Source: Actinomycetota bacterium (GTDB taxonomy: Bacteria > Actinomycetota > Actinomycetes > Nanopelagicales > Nanopelagicaceae). From it: DNA of 64,000 nucleotides. The stretch is from positions 1-64,000 of the forward strand of contig WLPT01000008.1 of NCBI GenBank assembly GCA_009698675.1, read 5' to 3'. Below, in pieces: positions 24,090 to 33,463 of the stretch. The position numbers and the translations under genes are program-made. The notes under the pieces were generated by a model that worked only from the letters and a program-made list of their open reading frames with translations, was not told the DNA's origin and did no database searches. Position 1 is the stretch's first letter. Each line of letters starts with the position of its first letter.

Positions 24090-24986
24090 GCGCTCTAAAA
24101 GTTTAGGATCTCGTTGCCACTCTTTAGATACCTTTATATGAAGGCCTAGAAAAATCTTAGCCACCAGCGCGCGTTCAATGTCGGCACGGGCGCGAATACC
24201 TATCTCTTTCAACCGTGTGCCTTGATGTCCAAGGAGGATCGCGCGTTGTGTATCGCGTTCGACGTGAATTGTTGCATGTACATCGAAAAAGGGGCGTGAG
24301 CCTTTTTCCTCTCGCTCTGCGAATTCATCTATCGTTACCATGATCGAATGGGGTAACTCTTCTCGCACATCTTGTAGCGCGGCTTCTCGAATAAATTCGC
24401 AGATTAACTTCTCGATCGCCTGGTCGCTAGTTGTGCCTGCTGGGTAGTACGCAGGCCCTATTGGCAGGTTGTCGCCGATGAGTTTATTAAGTAGATCAAT
24501 TTGGTTATGTATCGCGGCCGAGACCGGAATAATCTCATCCCATACAAAGCCTTGGGCAAGGGCCATAATTCCGGTAAGACGAAGCGCTAACTTCTCTTTT
24601 GAGATGAGATCTGTTTTAGTAATCACAGCGAATTTTTTAGCTCGGGGGTGCTTTGCAATTTCAGCTGCGATAAAGAGATCACCGGCACCTGAAGTTTCAT
24701 CGGCTGGAATACATAAAATTACAATATCGACTGAATCCATGCTCTGGTCCACAACGGCATTTAAGCGCTGACCTAAAAGTGTTTTAGGTTTATGAACTCC
24801 GGGTGTATCCACAAGAACGGCTTGGTATCCATCACCATGGACAATGCCGCGAATTGCGCTGCGGGTTGTATTGGGGTGATGCGAAGTGATTGCAATCTTG
24901 CTGCCTACTAATGCGTTGATCAACGTCGATTTTCCTACGTTCGGACGGCCAACAATGGCCACGAAGCCCGAACGATGTTCACTCAT
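24066..24986 (-). CDS. era: GTPase Era
   Basis: The 306-residue protein has GRPNVGKSTLINALVG (G1), NTTRSAIRG (G2), DTPGVHKPKTLLG (G3), TKTDL (G4) and SAAIH (G5), then a KH RNA-binding domain with the family's LLGHQGTRLKEIGIRAR loop and a VSKEWQRD segment. It assists 16S rRNA maturation and 30S assembly. ATG 24986 (MSEHRSG) fits the family start; an in-frame ATG at 25037 would overlap dprA and adds 17 unrelated residues. Confidence 0.95.
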   Translation of the reverse strand: MSEHRSGFVAIVGRPNVGKSTLINALVGSKIAITSHHPNTTRSAIRGIVHGDGYQAVLVDTPGVHKPKTLLGQRLNAVVDQSMDSVDIVILCIPADETSGAGDLFIAAEIAKHPRAKKFAVITKTDLISKEKLALRLTGIMALAQGFVWDEIIPVSAAIHNQIDLLNKLIGDNLPIGPAYYPAGTTSDQAIEKLICEFIREAALQDVREELPHSIMVTIDEFAEREEKGSRPFFDVHATIHVERDTQRAILLGHQGTRLKEIGIRARADIERALVAKIFLGLHIKVSKEWQRDPKLLERLGFGDNH

Positions 24987-24999
24987 AGCCTCTATTCTC

Positions 25000-25860
25000 T
25001 CATCTATTGGCTCCGATAAAATCCACTGCATCTGCAACAGATGTTACTAACTCAGCGATCCGCTCCCCTATTAATCGATGGCATCCCTCACTCGTTGGTG
25101 AGTTAATTGGACCTGGAATCGCCATTACTGGGCGCAGTAGTTCGGCGGCATCACGCGCAGTTCGAAGTGAGCCGCTACGAAATGCCGCTTCTACAACTAA
25201 GGTCGCCTGCGAGAGCGCGGCGATGAGTCGATTACGTGTAAGAAATCGAGATGGTAGCGCCGGTTGACCCGGCATAACCTCGGTAATAATCGCCCCGCTC
25301 TCACACATCTCGCTAAAAAGACGGGCATTGGATGCGGGATAGTTAATGTCTATTCCAGATGCGATGACGGCGATAGTGCATCCCTCAGCGATTAACGCAC
25401 CCTTATGCGCATAGGAATCGATTCCATAGGCCCCTCCGCTAACTATTGCCCACTCTCTATCGACGAAACCGGCGGCAAAATCGCCGGAGATTCGTGCACC
25501 GTAGTTGGTGGGATTTCTTGTACCGACGATGGCAAGAGAGGGCTGTGATAACACTGCCAGCTCTCCCTTTCCAATCAAGGCGATAGGTGGCAGCATCAAA
25601 TCATCGAGATTTACTGGCCACATTGCATCTCCGGGCGATATGAAATCTGCGCCAACTTTCTCAATAGCGCTTTGAACCTGGTCGCTAGATGTGGTGAGAA
25701 CTCTATTAATTAATTTTTCATGTTTTATTGGATCGTACTGCCCATTGAGAATTTTTTCATAACATCTAACTGCCCCGAGTGAGAAGATCTCACGCGACCA
25801 GAATGGATGCCCCCCTTCGATCGCGTTAAAGAGTATCGCCCGTGCATCGCGCTCGTTCAC
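25000..25860 (-). CDS. dprA: DNA-processing protein DprA/Smf
   Basis: The 286-residue protein carries the Rossmann-like DprA domain: LAIVGTRNPTNYG, IVSGGAYGIDSYAHKGAL, VIASGIDINYPASN and an AALSQATLVVEAAFRSGSL segment. DprA loads RecA on incoming single-stranded DNA during transformation. It is at the short end for the family and lacks an obvious C-terminal winged-helix. GTG 25860 overlaps the comM stop as GTGA, so the two are coupled. Confidence 0.9.
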   Translation of the reverse strand: MNERDARAILFNAIEGGHPFWSREIFSLGAVRCYEKILNGQYDPIKHEKLINRVLTTSSDQVQSAIEKVGADFISPGDAMWPVNLDDLMLPPIALIGKGELAVLSQPSLAIVGTRNPTNYGARISGDFAAGFVDREWAIVSGGAYGIDSYAHKGALIAEGCTIAVIASGIDINYPASNARLFSEMCESGAIITEVMPGQPALPSRFLTRNRLIAALSQATLVVEAAFRSGSLRTARDAAELLRPVMAIPGPINSPTSEGCHRLIGERIAELVTSVADAVDFIGANR

Positions 25861-27377
25861 GCCTCAACTCCCCCGCGCAATGTATGCGCCTGCAGTACAT
25901 CGGCCATACTCGGCAGATTGCGTCCTTGTAAATCGGCTAAGGTCCATGAGGTTCGAATAATCTTATGGAGACCTCTTGCAGTTATATTCTCCCGATCGAG
26001 TTCATCGTGGAGAAAATTCATTGCCACGCGCTCAGGTTGAAAATCTGTTCGTAGTGACCTGGCCGGAATCTGTGAGTTAAGACTGTAGCCAAGTCCAGCA
26101 AAACGCTGCTCTGCGATTGCACGGGCGGCGATAACGCGTGCACGAATACTTGCACTTGCCTCACCAAGATCACTGCGTGCCATATCCACGCGTCCCACTG
26201 GATCTACGTTCACACGTAAATCGATTCGATCCATAAGCGGACCAGAGAGCCTGCTCAGATAACGGCGTACCTGCTGCGAGGAACAGGTGCAGGCCCGTCC
26301 GCGACCAGTGAACTTTCCGCATGGACATGGATTGGCTGCAAGTACGAGTAAGAACTGAGCAGGAAAAGTTACGTTGCCAATACTTCTAGCGATTGTGATA
26401 GTTCCAGCTTCCAGTGGCTGGCGAAGCGAGTCTAAAACTCCAGGCGGACATTCAGGCGCCTCATCGATAAATAAAACTCCGTGATGGGCAAGTGAACATG
26501 CACCGGGCTTTATCGCATGTGCACCCCCTCCGACCATTGCTACACGAGTGGTTGTGTGGTGCGGGGAAACTAGCGGTGCAATTCGTGAGGTCGCAGATCT
26601 GGTTGCAAATGTTCCGGCCAGTGAATGAACGGCGCTAACTTCTAAGGCCTGGGCGATCGAGAGCTGCGGCATGATCGTTGGAATACGTTCGGCGATCATG
26701 GTCTTGCCGGCCCCAGGTGGACCAATCAACATAATATGGTGCCCACCAGTTGCCGCGATTTCAGCGGCCAATCTGGCCACAGGCTGGCCGGCAACGTCGG
26801 CGAAATCCAATCTCTCATCGATCTGACTCCACGAGTAATCAATCTCTTGGGCGATCTCGCGCACTCCTGTGCGTAGCCATTGAATTACATCCTTTAGATG
26901 TGCCATTGCGATGATCTCCATGCCCTGCATTAATCCGGCTTCAGCGGCGTTGGCACTTGGAACTACCGCGCTCTTAATCCCTGCCTTATATGCGGCCATG
27001 AGGGCGGGAAGAACTCCACGCACGGATCGAATTCGTCCATCGAGTGAGAGCTCGCCAAGGATGACAAGGCTCTGAATTCGTTGGGCATCGACGGATTGTT
27101 GCGCAGATAGAATTGCAATCGCAATCGCTAAATCAAAGCCCGACCCACTCTTTGGTAGCCAAGCCGGTGATAGTGAAACAGTTACTTTTCGGTTGGGCCA
27201 TACCTCCTGGCAGTTAACAATGGCTGCACGCACTCGATCGCGTGATTCAGAGAGAGCGGCATCGGGCAGACCTAAGAGTGAATACATCGGTAGACCATCG
27301 GCAATGTCGACTTCGATAGTTACTAGATGTCCATCTAAACCAAGCAGAGCCACCGAGTTAGTCTGGGCAAGATTCAT
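25857..27377 (-). CDS. comM: Mg-chelatase-like AAA ATPase ComM/YifB
   Basis: The 506-residue protein has an N-terminal ChlI-like/Lon-S5 fold (LLGLDGHLVTIEVDIADGLP), Walker A IGPPGAGKTMIAERIP, Walker B VLFIDEAPE, ANPCPCGKFTGRGRACTCS, and the C-terminal RGLHKIIRTSWTLADLQG. ComM helicases drive branch migration in natural transformation. It is bracketed by dprA and yraN with 4-base overlaps, the common actinobacterial yraN-comM-dprA operon. Confidence 0.95.
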   Translation of the reverse strand: MNLAQTNSVALLGLDGHLVTIEVDIADGLPMYSLLGLPDAALSESRDRVRAAIVNCQEVWPNRKVTVSLSPAWLPKSGSGFDLAIAIAILSAQQSVDAQRIQSLVILGELSLDGRIRSVRGVLPALMAAYKAGIKSAVVPSANAAEAGLMQGMEIIAMAHLKDVIQWLRTGVREIAQEIDYSWSQIDERLDFADVAGQPVARLAAEIAATGGHHIMLIGPPGAGKTMIAERIPTIMPQLSIAQALEVSAVHSLAGTFATRSATSRIAPLVSPHHTTTRVAMVGGGAHAIKPGACSLAHHGVLFIDEAPECPPGVLDSLRQPLEAGTITIARSIGNVTFPAQFLLVLAANPCPCGKFTGRGRACTCSSQQVRRYLSRLSGPLMDRIDLRVNVDPVGRVDMARSDLGEASASIRARVIAARAIAEQRFAGLGYSLNSQIPARSLRTDFQPERVAMNFLHDELDRENITARGLHKIIRTSWTLADLQGRNLPSMADVLQAHTLRGGVEA

Positions 27378-27739
27378 GAGATATCGGATCTGTAATCGAT
27401 GGTGTGAGTGCCATCGAGTGCGATTAATACGGCGGCAACATCTATCTGGTACTCACATCCAAAGCAGCCATGCGTTGCCAGCCATGCCAGGGCCAAGCGC
27501 TGCATCCGCCGCGCTTTCTCACGAGTGATCGCCTCCAATGGATGTCCAAACGCAGTCGATGTTCGAGTCTTGACTTCAACAAAGGAGAATATTCCAGTTG
27601 AAAGCAGTGCCACGATATCGATTTCACCTTCGCGAACTCGCCAGTTGCGGTCGATAATCTCAGCTTTACTGGCCGTTAAATAATTAGCTACAACCTCTTC
27701 GCCAAAGGGGCCTGTTCGTTGATTATTTTTAATATGCAT
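27374..27739 (-). CDS. yraN: YraN/UPF0102 endonuclease-like protein
   Basis: The 121-residue protein has GPFGEEVVANYL, a DRNWRVREGEIDIVAL and FVEVKTRTS series matching the E-D-EXK arrangement of Holliday-junction-resolvase-like nucleases, and ITREKARRMQRLALAWL. Biochemical role is unknown, but it is usually linked to comM and dprA as here. ATG 27739 lies 6 nt after minus-strand TATCGT, so the operon promoter is probably leaderless here. Confidence 0.9.
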   Translation of the reverse strand: MHIKNNQRTGPFGEEVVANYLTASKAEIIDRNWRVREGEIDIVALLSTGIFSFVEVKTRTSTAFGHPLEAITREKARRMQRLALAWLATHGCFGCEYQIDVAAVLIALDGTHTIDYRSDIS

Positions 27740-27745
27740 GCAGGG

Positions 27746-27751
27746 ACGATA
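27746..27751 (-). promoter_or_regulatory. -10 element of the leaderless yraN-comM-dprA operon promoter
   Basis: Minus-strand TATCGT is 6 nt before the ATG at 27739. Confidence 0.5.
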
Positions 27752-27785
27752 AATTCACCCGCCGACATTGCAAGCCAGAGTATTT

Positions 27786-28394
27786 TTACTTGTGGACGAG
27801 GGCTGCGATATTTGAAAAGGAGCGGCGATGTTCTATGCACGGACCGAGCTCTTTTAACGCCTCTGTATGTCCGGCGGTGATATAGCCCTTATGAGCGGCA
27901 AATCCATATCCCGGATGAACTTGATCGAGCTGATGCATGATTCTATCTCTGGTTACTTTGGCAACTATTGATGCGGCACTTATCGAAACAACCACTTGAT
28001 CGCCTTTCCATACGGCTAAATTTGGATGTCCTAGACCTTCAATCGCATAGCCATCGGTTAAAACATATTCGGGGGTAAGAGTTAAACCATGCACACTTCG
28101 CCGCATTCCATCGAGGTTTGCAGCATGCACTCCCCGCGAATCAACATCTTTTGCCGGAACGATCACGATGCTAATAGATGCAGCAACTCTCTGAATAACT
28201 TCGAATATCTCTTCACGTTTTTTCTCGGAGAGCTCTTTTGAATCACGAACGGCAGATAACTCAGGCGCAAATGGATCATGTAAGACGACTGCAGCGATTA
28301 CCAATGGGCCTGCGCACGCACCACGTCCTGCCTCATCAACGCCGGCAATGGGTGCAATTCCTGCATCGATGAGCATCTGCTCAATTACCTTCAT
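27786..28394 (-). CDS. rnhB: ribonuclease HII
   Basis: The 202-residue enzyme has GVDEAGRGACAGPLV with the catalytic DE pair, a VLTDGYAI Asp, and AASIVAKVTRDRIM. It cuts RNA in RNA-DNA hybrids, removing misincorporated ribonucleotides. It follows lepB with 7 nt between and belongs to the rplS-lepB-rnhB run typical of Actinobacteria. Confidence 0.95.
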   Translation of the reverse strand: MKVIEQMLIDAGIAPIAGVDEAGRGACAGPLVIAAVVLHDPFAPELSAVRDSKELSEKKREEIFEVIQRVAASISIVIVPAKDVDSRGVHAANLDGMRRSVHGLTLTPEYVLTDGYAIEGLGHPNLAVWKGDQVVVSISAASIVAKVTRDRIMHQLDQVHPGYGFAAHKGYITAGHTEALKELGPCIEHRRSFSNIAALVHK

Positions 28395-28401
28395 CGAAAA
28401 A

Positions 28402-29055
28402 CTATTTAACGACGTCTATCTGCGGAATATACGCGGCGTTCTTGAGCGGCCATATGATGGCAAAGACTCGTCCAGTTACGCGTGATAAAGGGACCATTCC
28501 CTTATTTATATCATCTTGGTGATAGCGAGAATCGGCACTTGCTCCACGATGATCTCCCATGACCCAAATCTTGTCTTTAGGCACCGTAACATCAAAGTTC
28601 ATATCACTTGGAACGTTTCCCTTAAAGATATATGGCTCAGTTATAGGAGTTCCATTGACCGTCAATTTTCCATCTTTAGTGCAGCAAATTACGTGGTCGC
28701 CAGCGATACCGATGGCTCGTTTAACTAAATACTGCTTAGCAGGATTAGGCAAAATTCCAACACCTACTAAACCAGATTTGATTTTTGCGATAAGTGGTGT
28801 TGATGATGTGTCGGTAATTTCAGGAAGCCAATTCGCTGGATCTCTAAAGACAACAACGTCCCCGCGTGAAATATGGTGTGAAGTAAATGGAAGTCGATTG
28901 ACAGCCACACGATCTTGAATCTGCAGAGTGTTTTCCATTGACCCAGAGGGAATATAGAAAAACTGAACAACGAAAGATTTAATAAAGAGGGAGACTAATA
29001 AGGCAACTATGATGAGAACTGGGAGCTCACGAAGTAGGGATCCCTTGCTGCGCAT
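28402..29055 (-). CDS. lepB: signal peptidase I
   Basis: The 217-residue protein has an N-terminal membrane anchor (about 9-30), the Ser nucleophile in FYIPSGSMENTLQ, the Lys base in LVKRAIGIAGDHV, and WVMGDHRGASADSR. It removes signal peptides on the outer face of the membrane. It lies between rplS and rnhB; the gap to rplS is 9 nt. Confidence 0.95.
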   Translation of the reverse strand: MRSKGSLLRELPVLIIVALLVSLFIKSFVVQFFYIPSGSMENTLQIQDRVAVNRLPFTSHHISRGDVVVFRDPANWLPEITDTSSTPLIAKIKSGLVGVGILPNPAKQYLVKRAIGIAGDHVICCTKDGKLTVNGTPITEPYIFKGNVPSDMNFDVTVPKDKIWVMGDHRGASADSRYHQDDINKGMVPLSRVTGRVFAIIWPLKNAAYIPQIDVVK

Positions 29056-29064
29056 TACTGAAGT

Positions 29065-29568
29065 TTATTCAGGAGTTGGGATTTCAACCACAGCATCTGT
29101 GGTTACAATTTCAACCGCAGCCTCAGCAATAACTTCGTTGACTACTGGCTCAGCCTCAACAACTGGCGCTACTACTACGACCGGTTCAGGTGTTGAAAGA
29201 ATTCCATCACCATAGCCTTCGATGCCATCGCGCTTTTCACGAATCTTTGCCGCTTTTCCGCGAAGATCACGAAGGTAGTACAGCTTGGCGCGGCGTACAT
29301 CGCCCTTCTTGACTAACTCAATCTTCTCAATAACAGGTGTGTGCACTGGGAATGTGCGCTCTACGCCGACACCGTAGGAAACTTTACGTACTGTGAAAGT
29401 CTCACGGACACCATCACCCTGGCGACGCATAACGATTCCTTGGAATACCTGAAGGCGGCTCTTGCTACCTTCGATAACACGTACGTGGATCTTGAGCTCA
29501 TCTCCAGCGCGAAACTGTGGGATGTCATGGCGCAGCGAAGCTGCATCTACGGCGTCAAGGATATTCAT
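29065..29568 (-). CDS. rplS: 50S ribosomal protein L19 with acidic C-terminal extension
   Basis: Residues 1-115 are canonical L19 ([54 protein letters not shown]). A further 50 or so residues rich in Val, Glu, Ala and Thr follow, absent from typical L19. Function of the tail is unknown. The upstream 100 bases hold a GTGGC...GCCAC hairpin that could lie in the mRNA leader; this is only a possibility. Confidence 0.95.
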   Translation of the reverse strand: MNILDAVDAASLRHDIPQFRAGDELKIHVRVIEGSKSRLQVFQGIVMRRQGDGVRETFTVRKVSYGVGVERTFPVHTPVIEKIELVKKGDVRRAKLYYLRDLRGKAAKIREKRDGIEGYGDGILSTPEPVVVVAPVVEAEPVVNEVIAEAAVEIVTTDAVVEIPTPE

Positions 29569-29668
29569 CTACGTACCTTTTTCTGTTTGCGATTAAAAGC
29601 ACTCGCTGTGGCGGTGCAGACCTCCTATCCTGCCACATAAGGGGCTCTCAACGTAAATCGAGGCTTGG

Positions 29669-30433
29669 CTACTGCGGGATTGCCCCAGAAAGCTGGTCGA
29701 AAAGATAGGCACCGGCGGCCACCGTCAGCATCAGTCCATGCCACGGCCTGGTCTGAACTATCGCCCCGGCCTCACGGGCAATCAACTCTGCGGCGGCTAA
29801 ATCCCACTCATAGAGTCCAGTTTCGAAGTATCCATCGACTAATCCAGTTGCGACATGACAGATATCTGCCGCAGCCGAGCCGATGCGTCGTAAATCACGA
29901 ATCTTGGGTAGCAGCTCATTAATAATCTTTAGCTGTTCGAAGCGTGCATTCACATCATATGCAAAGCCCGAGGATAGAAGCGCGCGGTTGAGTTCGATCG
30001 GATTGTTGCACTCAATCCTTACACCGTTAAGAAATGCCCCATCGCCTCGCGACGCCGTCCACGTTGAGTTAGTTGTGGGTGAGTGAACTACGCCGACTAA
30101 AGTTCCAGAGGCATCTTTGACTGCAATGCTGACGGCCCAACCTGGAAGTCCATAGAAATAATTTACCGTTCCATCAACTGGATCTATGACCCAAGTTAAA
30201 CCACTTGTACTCGCGCGATTGGCGCCCTCTTCCCCAATAATTCCATCATCGGGACGCGCAGCAAGAATCGCCTCAACTATCAACTTCTCACTAGCGTGAT
30301 CCATCTGCGTAGCGATATCAATGGCCGTAGATTTTATGGTCAGATCCCACGAGGCGGGTCGGTTGAGCAAGAGCTCTCCTGCCTGGCGCGCAATGGTTAA
30401 CGCTAAATCAAGAATCTCTTTTCTATCGCTCAT
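29669..30433 (-). CDS. suhB: inositol-monophosphatase-family phosphatase
   Basis: The 254-residue protein has the three IMPase motifs: GEEGANR, WVIDPVDGTVNYFYGLPGW and WDLAAAELIAREAG. It hydrolyses inositol-1-phosphate or related sugar phosphates with Mg2+. ATG 30433 is 6 nt after minus-strand TAGACT. The divergent MFS gene has an identical -10 ten bases away. Confidence 0.88.
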   Translation of the reverse strand: MSDRKEILDLALTIARQAGELLLNRPASWDLTIKSTAIDIATQMDHASEKLIVEAILAARPDDGIIGEEGANRASTSGLTWVIDPVDGTVNYFYGLPGWAVSIAVKDASGTLVGVVHSPTTNSTWTASRGDGAFLNGVRIECNNPIELNRALLSSGFAYDVNARFEQLKIINELLPKIRDLRRIGSAAADICHVATGLVDGYFETGLYEWDLAAAELIAREAGAIVQTRPWHGLMLTVAAGAYLFDQLSGAIPQ

Positions 30434-30439
30434 CGGTGA

Positions 30440-30445
30440 AGTCTA
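30440..30445 (-). promoter_or_regulatory. -10 element of the leaderless IMPase promoter
   Basis: Minus-strand TAGACT, 6 nt before the ATG at 30433. Confidence 0.55.
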
Positions 30446-30453
30446 GCCTGCCA

Positions 30454-30459
30454 TAGACT
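30454..30459 (+). promoter_or_regulatory. -10 element of the leaderless MFS transporter promoter
   Basis: TAGACT, 7 nt before the ATG at 30467. Confidence 0.55.
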
Positions 30460-30466
30460 CTTGCCT

Positions 30467-31708
30467 ATGTTCTCGGCATATTCCACTCTCTTTAAGATCC
30501 CCGGAGCTGTGAAGTTTTCATTGGCCGGACTCATCGGGCGAATGCCGATTTCTATGGACTCACTTGCACTTATTTTCATCGTTGTTGCTGCCAGTGATTC
30601 CTACGCGATAGCCGGTGCCTTAAGTGCAACCGCCTCGATCGTAATGTCGATAGCAATGCCCTACTGGTCTGGAGTTTCTGATCGCATCGGACAGCACGCA
30701 CTATTAATTCGAGTTGCGCCAATGAAGGCCATTGGTATTGCCGCATTCATTCTTTTAGTCCTCAACCATGCCCCTACCTGGACGTGGTTTGTCAGCATCA
30801 TTGTCGCCGAAGCCAGTTCGGTCAATCTTGGCGGCTTAGTCAGGCGTCGCTGGCTGCATGTTCTGAGCCCCGACCCCACTACTACTGCAGAAGATGAGAG
30901 TAATCGTGACGTCGTGAACACTGCCTATTCACTTGAAGCCCTCAATGATGAGTTTGTTTTTATCGTCGGCCCAATTATCGCAACGGCCTGTGCTACTTCG
31001 ATTGCACCAGCTGCAGGTTTGATCGCTGGATTAATCTTTCTCTCAATCGGCATCCCGCTTTTTATTAGTCAAAGCTCCACCGAACCGCCAGCATCTCCTC
31101 GATTTGCAAAAGATCCACATCCAGCGGTAATTAGAAATAAATCACTCCAGGCCATTGTCTTCCCAATAATGTTTGTCGGAGGATTTTTTGGGGCCATGAC
31201 GATTGTCACCGTTGCTATTGCAGATTACTACGGACATAAATCACAGTCGGGTTTACTTCTTGCCATCTGGGCAAGTGGAAGCGCGGTAGCTGCTGTGATC
31301 AATGGAGCTATCAAATGGAGAATTCCGCATGCATCCCGCTTTATCCTCTTTCTCTTTGCTCTGACGGTTCTAGCCATTCCGCTTTTATTCGTGCACTCCA
31401 TCATGGCACTGGGCATCGCGCTCTTCTGTAATGGTTTTGCAATCGCGCCCCTAATAATTAACGCCTACGGCGTAGCCGAATCTTCAGTTCCACCAGAGCA
31501 GATAACTCAAACTCTGAGCTGGGTTGTTGCTGGAATGCCGTTGGGTGGGGCCATGGCAAGCGCTCTGGCTGGTTGGAGTATCGATACATATGGTGCACAA
31601 ACTGCATATTGGGTTCCATTGGCATTTATGGCGGCCGCACTGCTAGCCACGCTGGCCTATTTCACCACTTATTCCTCCCTCATCGGTTATTCTTCCAAAC
31701 ATGACTGA
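30467..31708 (+). CDS. MFS transporter
   Basis: The 413-residue protein has about twelve membrane segments with a central loop near residues 205-220 and a first-half YWSGVSDRIGQHA segment matching the MFS loop 2-3 motif. Resembles the drug/solute exporter side of the superfamily, but substrate is unknown. ATG 30467 is preferred over a TTG six bases earlier because of the upstream TAGACT. sepH starts inside its last codons (8-base overlap). Confidence 0.85.
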   Translation: MFSAYSTLFKIPGAVKFSLAGLIGRMPISMDSLALIFIVVAASDSYAIAGALSATASIVMSIAMPYWSGVSDRIGQHALLIRVAPMKAIGIAAFILLVLNHAPTWTWFVSIIVAEASSVNLGGLVRRRWLHVLSPDPTTTAEDESNRDVVNTAYSLEALNDEFVFIVGPIIATACATSIAPAAGLIAGLIFLSIGIPLFISQSSTEPPASPRFAKDPHPAVIRNKSLQAIVFPIMFVGGFFGAMTIVTVAIADYYGHKSQSGLLLAIWASGSAVAAVINGAIKWRIPHASRFILFLFALTVLAIPLLFVHSIMALGIALFCNGFAIAPLIINAYGVAESSVPPEQITQTLSWVVAGMPLGGAMASALAGWSIDTYGAQTAYWVPLAFMAAALLATLAYFTTYSSLIGYSSKHD

Positions 31709-32480
31709 ACTGCGATTCATCGGCAAGAGCGATGAGGGCACCCATCTCAGCCTTCACGATAGCGATGGAAATGAATTCACACTTCGAATCAGCGATGTAT
31801 TACGTGCAACTGTCAACCAACCACGCCTGATATCTGTGCCTGAGAAAGAGGCTGAAACGATCTCAGTCAAAGAGATTCAACGACGTTTACGAGCCGGCGA
31901 ACTTCCTGAAGAGCTAGCTCGAGAAAATAACATCTCTTTGGAAAAGGTCGAACGTTTTTCTGGTCCCATCATGCAAGAGCGAATCTACATAATTGATCAA
32001 GCGCAACAAATCCCAATGCGCAAAGAGGCCGGACGAGAAGCTGTAACGCTTTTGGGTGTCGTCGTATCTCGACTTGCTCCGCGCAACATTGATTTGGCAG
32101 ATCTCTCATGGACAACGTGGCGCCATGAAGATGGCACTTGGACAGTAGAACTCCACTATCCAAACTCCAATGGCCGAGGTGTTGCTCAGTGGAACTTCGA
32201 TCCAACTCGACGATTAGTTCTATCGCTGGATGAAAATGCGCGCTGGATGATGGGTGATGAGCCCGCGCCACGACAGATTCCAACCCCAGGTTTAATTCAT
32301 TCAGAGTCGAACCATCCAGCTATGCGCGAAGAGCAGATTCCTGAACCTGAAGTTCCCCGTCTGGCCGTAATTCGTGAAGCGCCAGATGATGAGGCCGCTC
32401 GTGATGGTGTTGTTGCTCGCGCAAAGGTCCCTAGTTGGGATGAGATTATGTTTGGGATCAAACCCACTGAAGATCAATAG
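31701..32480 (+). CDS. sepH: SepH-type cell-division protein (DUF3071)
   Basis: The 259-residue protein has the actinobacterial DUF3071 domain: N-terminal LRFIGKSDEGTHLSL, a helix-turn-helix-like region ISVKEIQRRLRAGELPEELA, and an SWTTWRHEDGTWTVELHY module, followed by a variable acidic tail. SepH binds FtsZ and promotes filament assembly in Streptomyces and Mycobacterium. It overlaps the MFS gene and precedes corA by 9 nt. Confidence 0.85.
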   Translation: MTELRFIGKSDEGTHLSLHDSDGNEFTLRISDVLRATVNQPRLISVPEKEAETISVKEIQRRLRAGELPEELARENNISLEKVERFSGPIMQERIYIIDQAQQIPMRKEAGREAVTLLGVVVSRLAPRNIDLADLSWTTWRHEDGTWTVELHYPNSNGRGVAQWNFDPTRRLVLSLDENARWMMGDEPAPRQIPTPGLIHSESNHPAMREEQIPEPEVPRLAVIREAPDDEAARDGVVARAKVPSWDEIMFGIKPTEDQ

Positions 32481-32489
32481 TAGGAAAAA

Positions 32490-33461
32490 ATGATCGTAGA
32501 TTCAGCGCTCTATCAAAATGGAACACGTATCGTTGGGCCAACCGATATATCGGATCTAGTTGACATAGCTCGTACATCGGGAGGATTTGTCTGGTTAGGA
32601 CTTTCAGAGCCCACTCAAAGCGAGTTTGAACACGTTGTTGGAGAGTTAAATTTCCATCCGTTAGCAGTAGAAGATGCCGTTCATGCACAGCAGCGCCCAA
32701 AGCTGGAGGAGTACGAAGGTCTTACTTTCTTTACTTTGAAAACCGTTTTCTATAATGAATCTAATAGCGCAATTTCAACGGGTGAGCTTATGTGTTTCGT
32801 TGAAAAAGAGTTCATTGTGATCGTAAGACATGGAGAAGGCTCACCTTTAGCCTCGGTTCGCCATGAGATTGAACTGCGGCCCGAGTTTCTCAAACTTGGA
32901 GCTTTTGCAGTCTTACATGCAGTTGTTGACCGAGTTATCGATGGCTATACAACGATCGCAACTGAGCTTGAGAATGATGTTATCAATCTTGAGACTAAGG
33001 TCTTTAGTGGCAAACGCCAAACTTTCTCGCAAGAGATCTACTTTCTCAAGCGTGAGCTAATTGAATATAGGCATGCAATCGAGCCCTTGATTATCCCCTT
33101 GCAAAAATTAGTATCTGAAACATTCCTGCACACTCCAGAGTCCTTGAAGCCCTTCTTCCGTGACACCCTTGATCACCTACTACGCGCCTGCGAACATGCT
33201 TCAGGTATGGACTCGCTTCTAACAACGGCACTCCAAGCAGATTTGGCACATGTTCAGGTGCGACAGAATGAAGATGTCCGCAAGATTTCAGCCTGGGTTG
33301 CCCTGGCTGCAGGACCTACGATGATCGCCGGAATTTATGGCATGAACTTCAAATTTATGCCAGAACTTAGTTGGAGATTTGGATATCCGCTAGTTCTTGG
33401 AATTGTAACTTCACTTAGCGGACTTCTTTTGTACAAATTTAGAAAAGCAGAATGGCTTTAA
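32490..33461 (+). CDS. corA: CorA-family magnesium/divalent-metal transporter
   Basis: The 323-residue protein has a cytoplasmic domain with a long helical region (about 130-260) and two C-terminal membrane segments separated after the YGMNF signature (residues about 284-288). CorA forms pentameric Mg2+ channels. It ends almost against the convergent phosphatase-like gene, with 2 nt between them. Confidence 0.93.
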   Translation: MIVDSALYQNGTRIVGPTDISDLVDIARTSGGFVWLGLSEPTQSEFEHVVGELNFHPLAVEDAVHAQQRPKLEEYEGLTFFTLKTVFYNESNSAISTGELMCFVEKEFIVIVRHGEGSPLASVRHEIELRPEFLKLGAFAVLHAVVDRVIDGYTTIATELENDVINLETKVFSGKRQTFSQEIYFLKRELIEYRHAIEPLIIPLQKLVSETFLHTPESLKPFFRDTLDHLLRACEHASGMDSLLTTALQADLAHVQVRQNEDVRKISAWVALAAGPTMIAGIYGMNFKFMPELSWRFGYPLVLGIVTSLSGLLLYKFRKAEWL

Positions 33462-33463
33462 TT

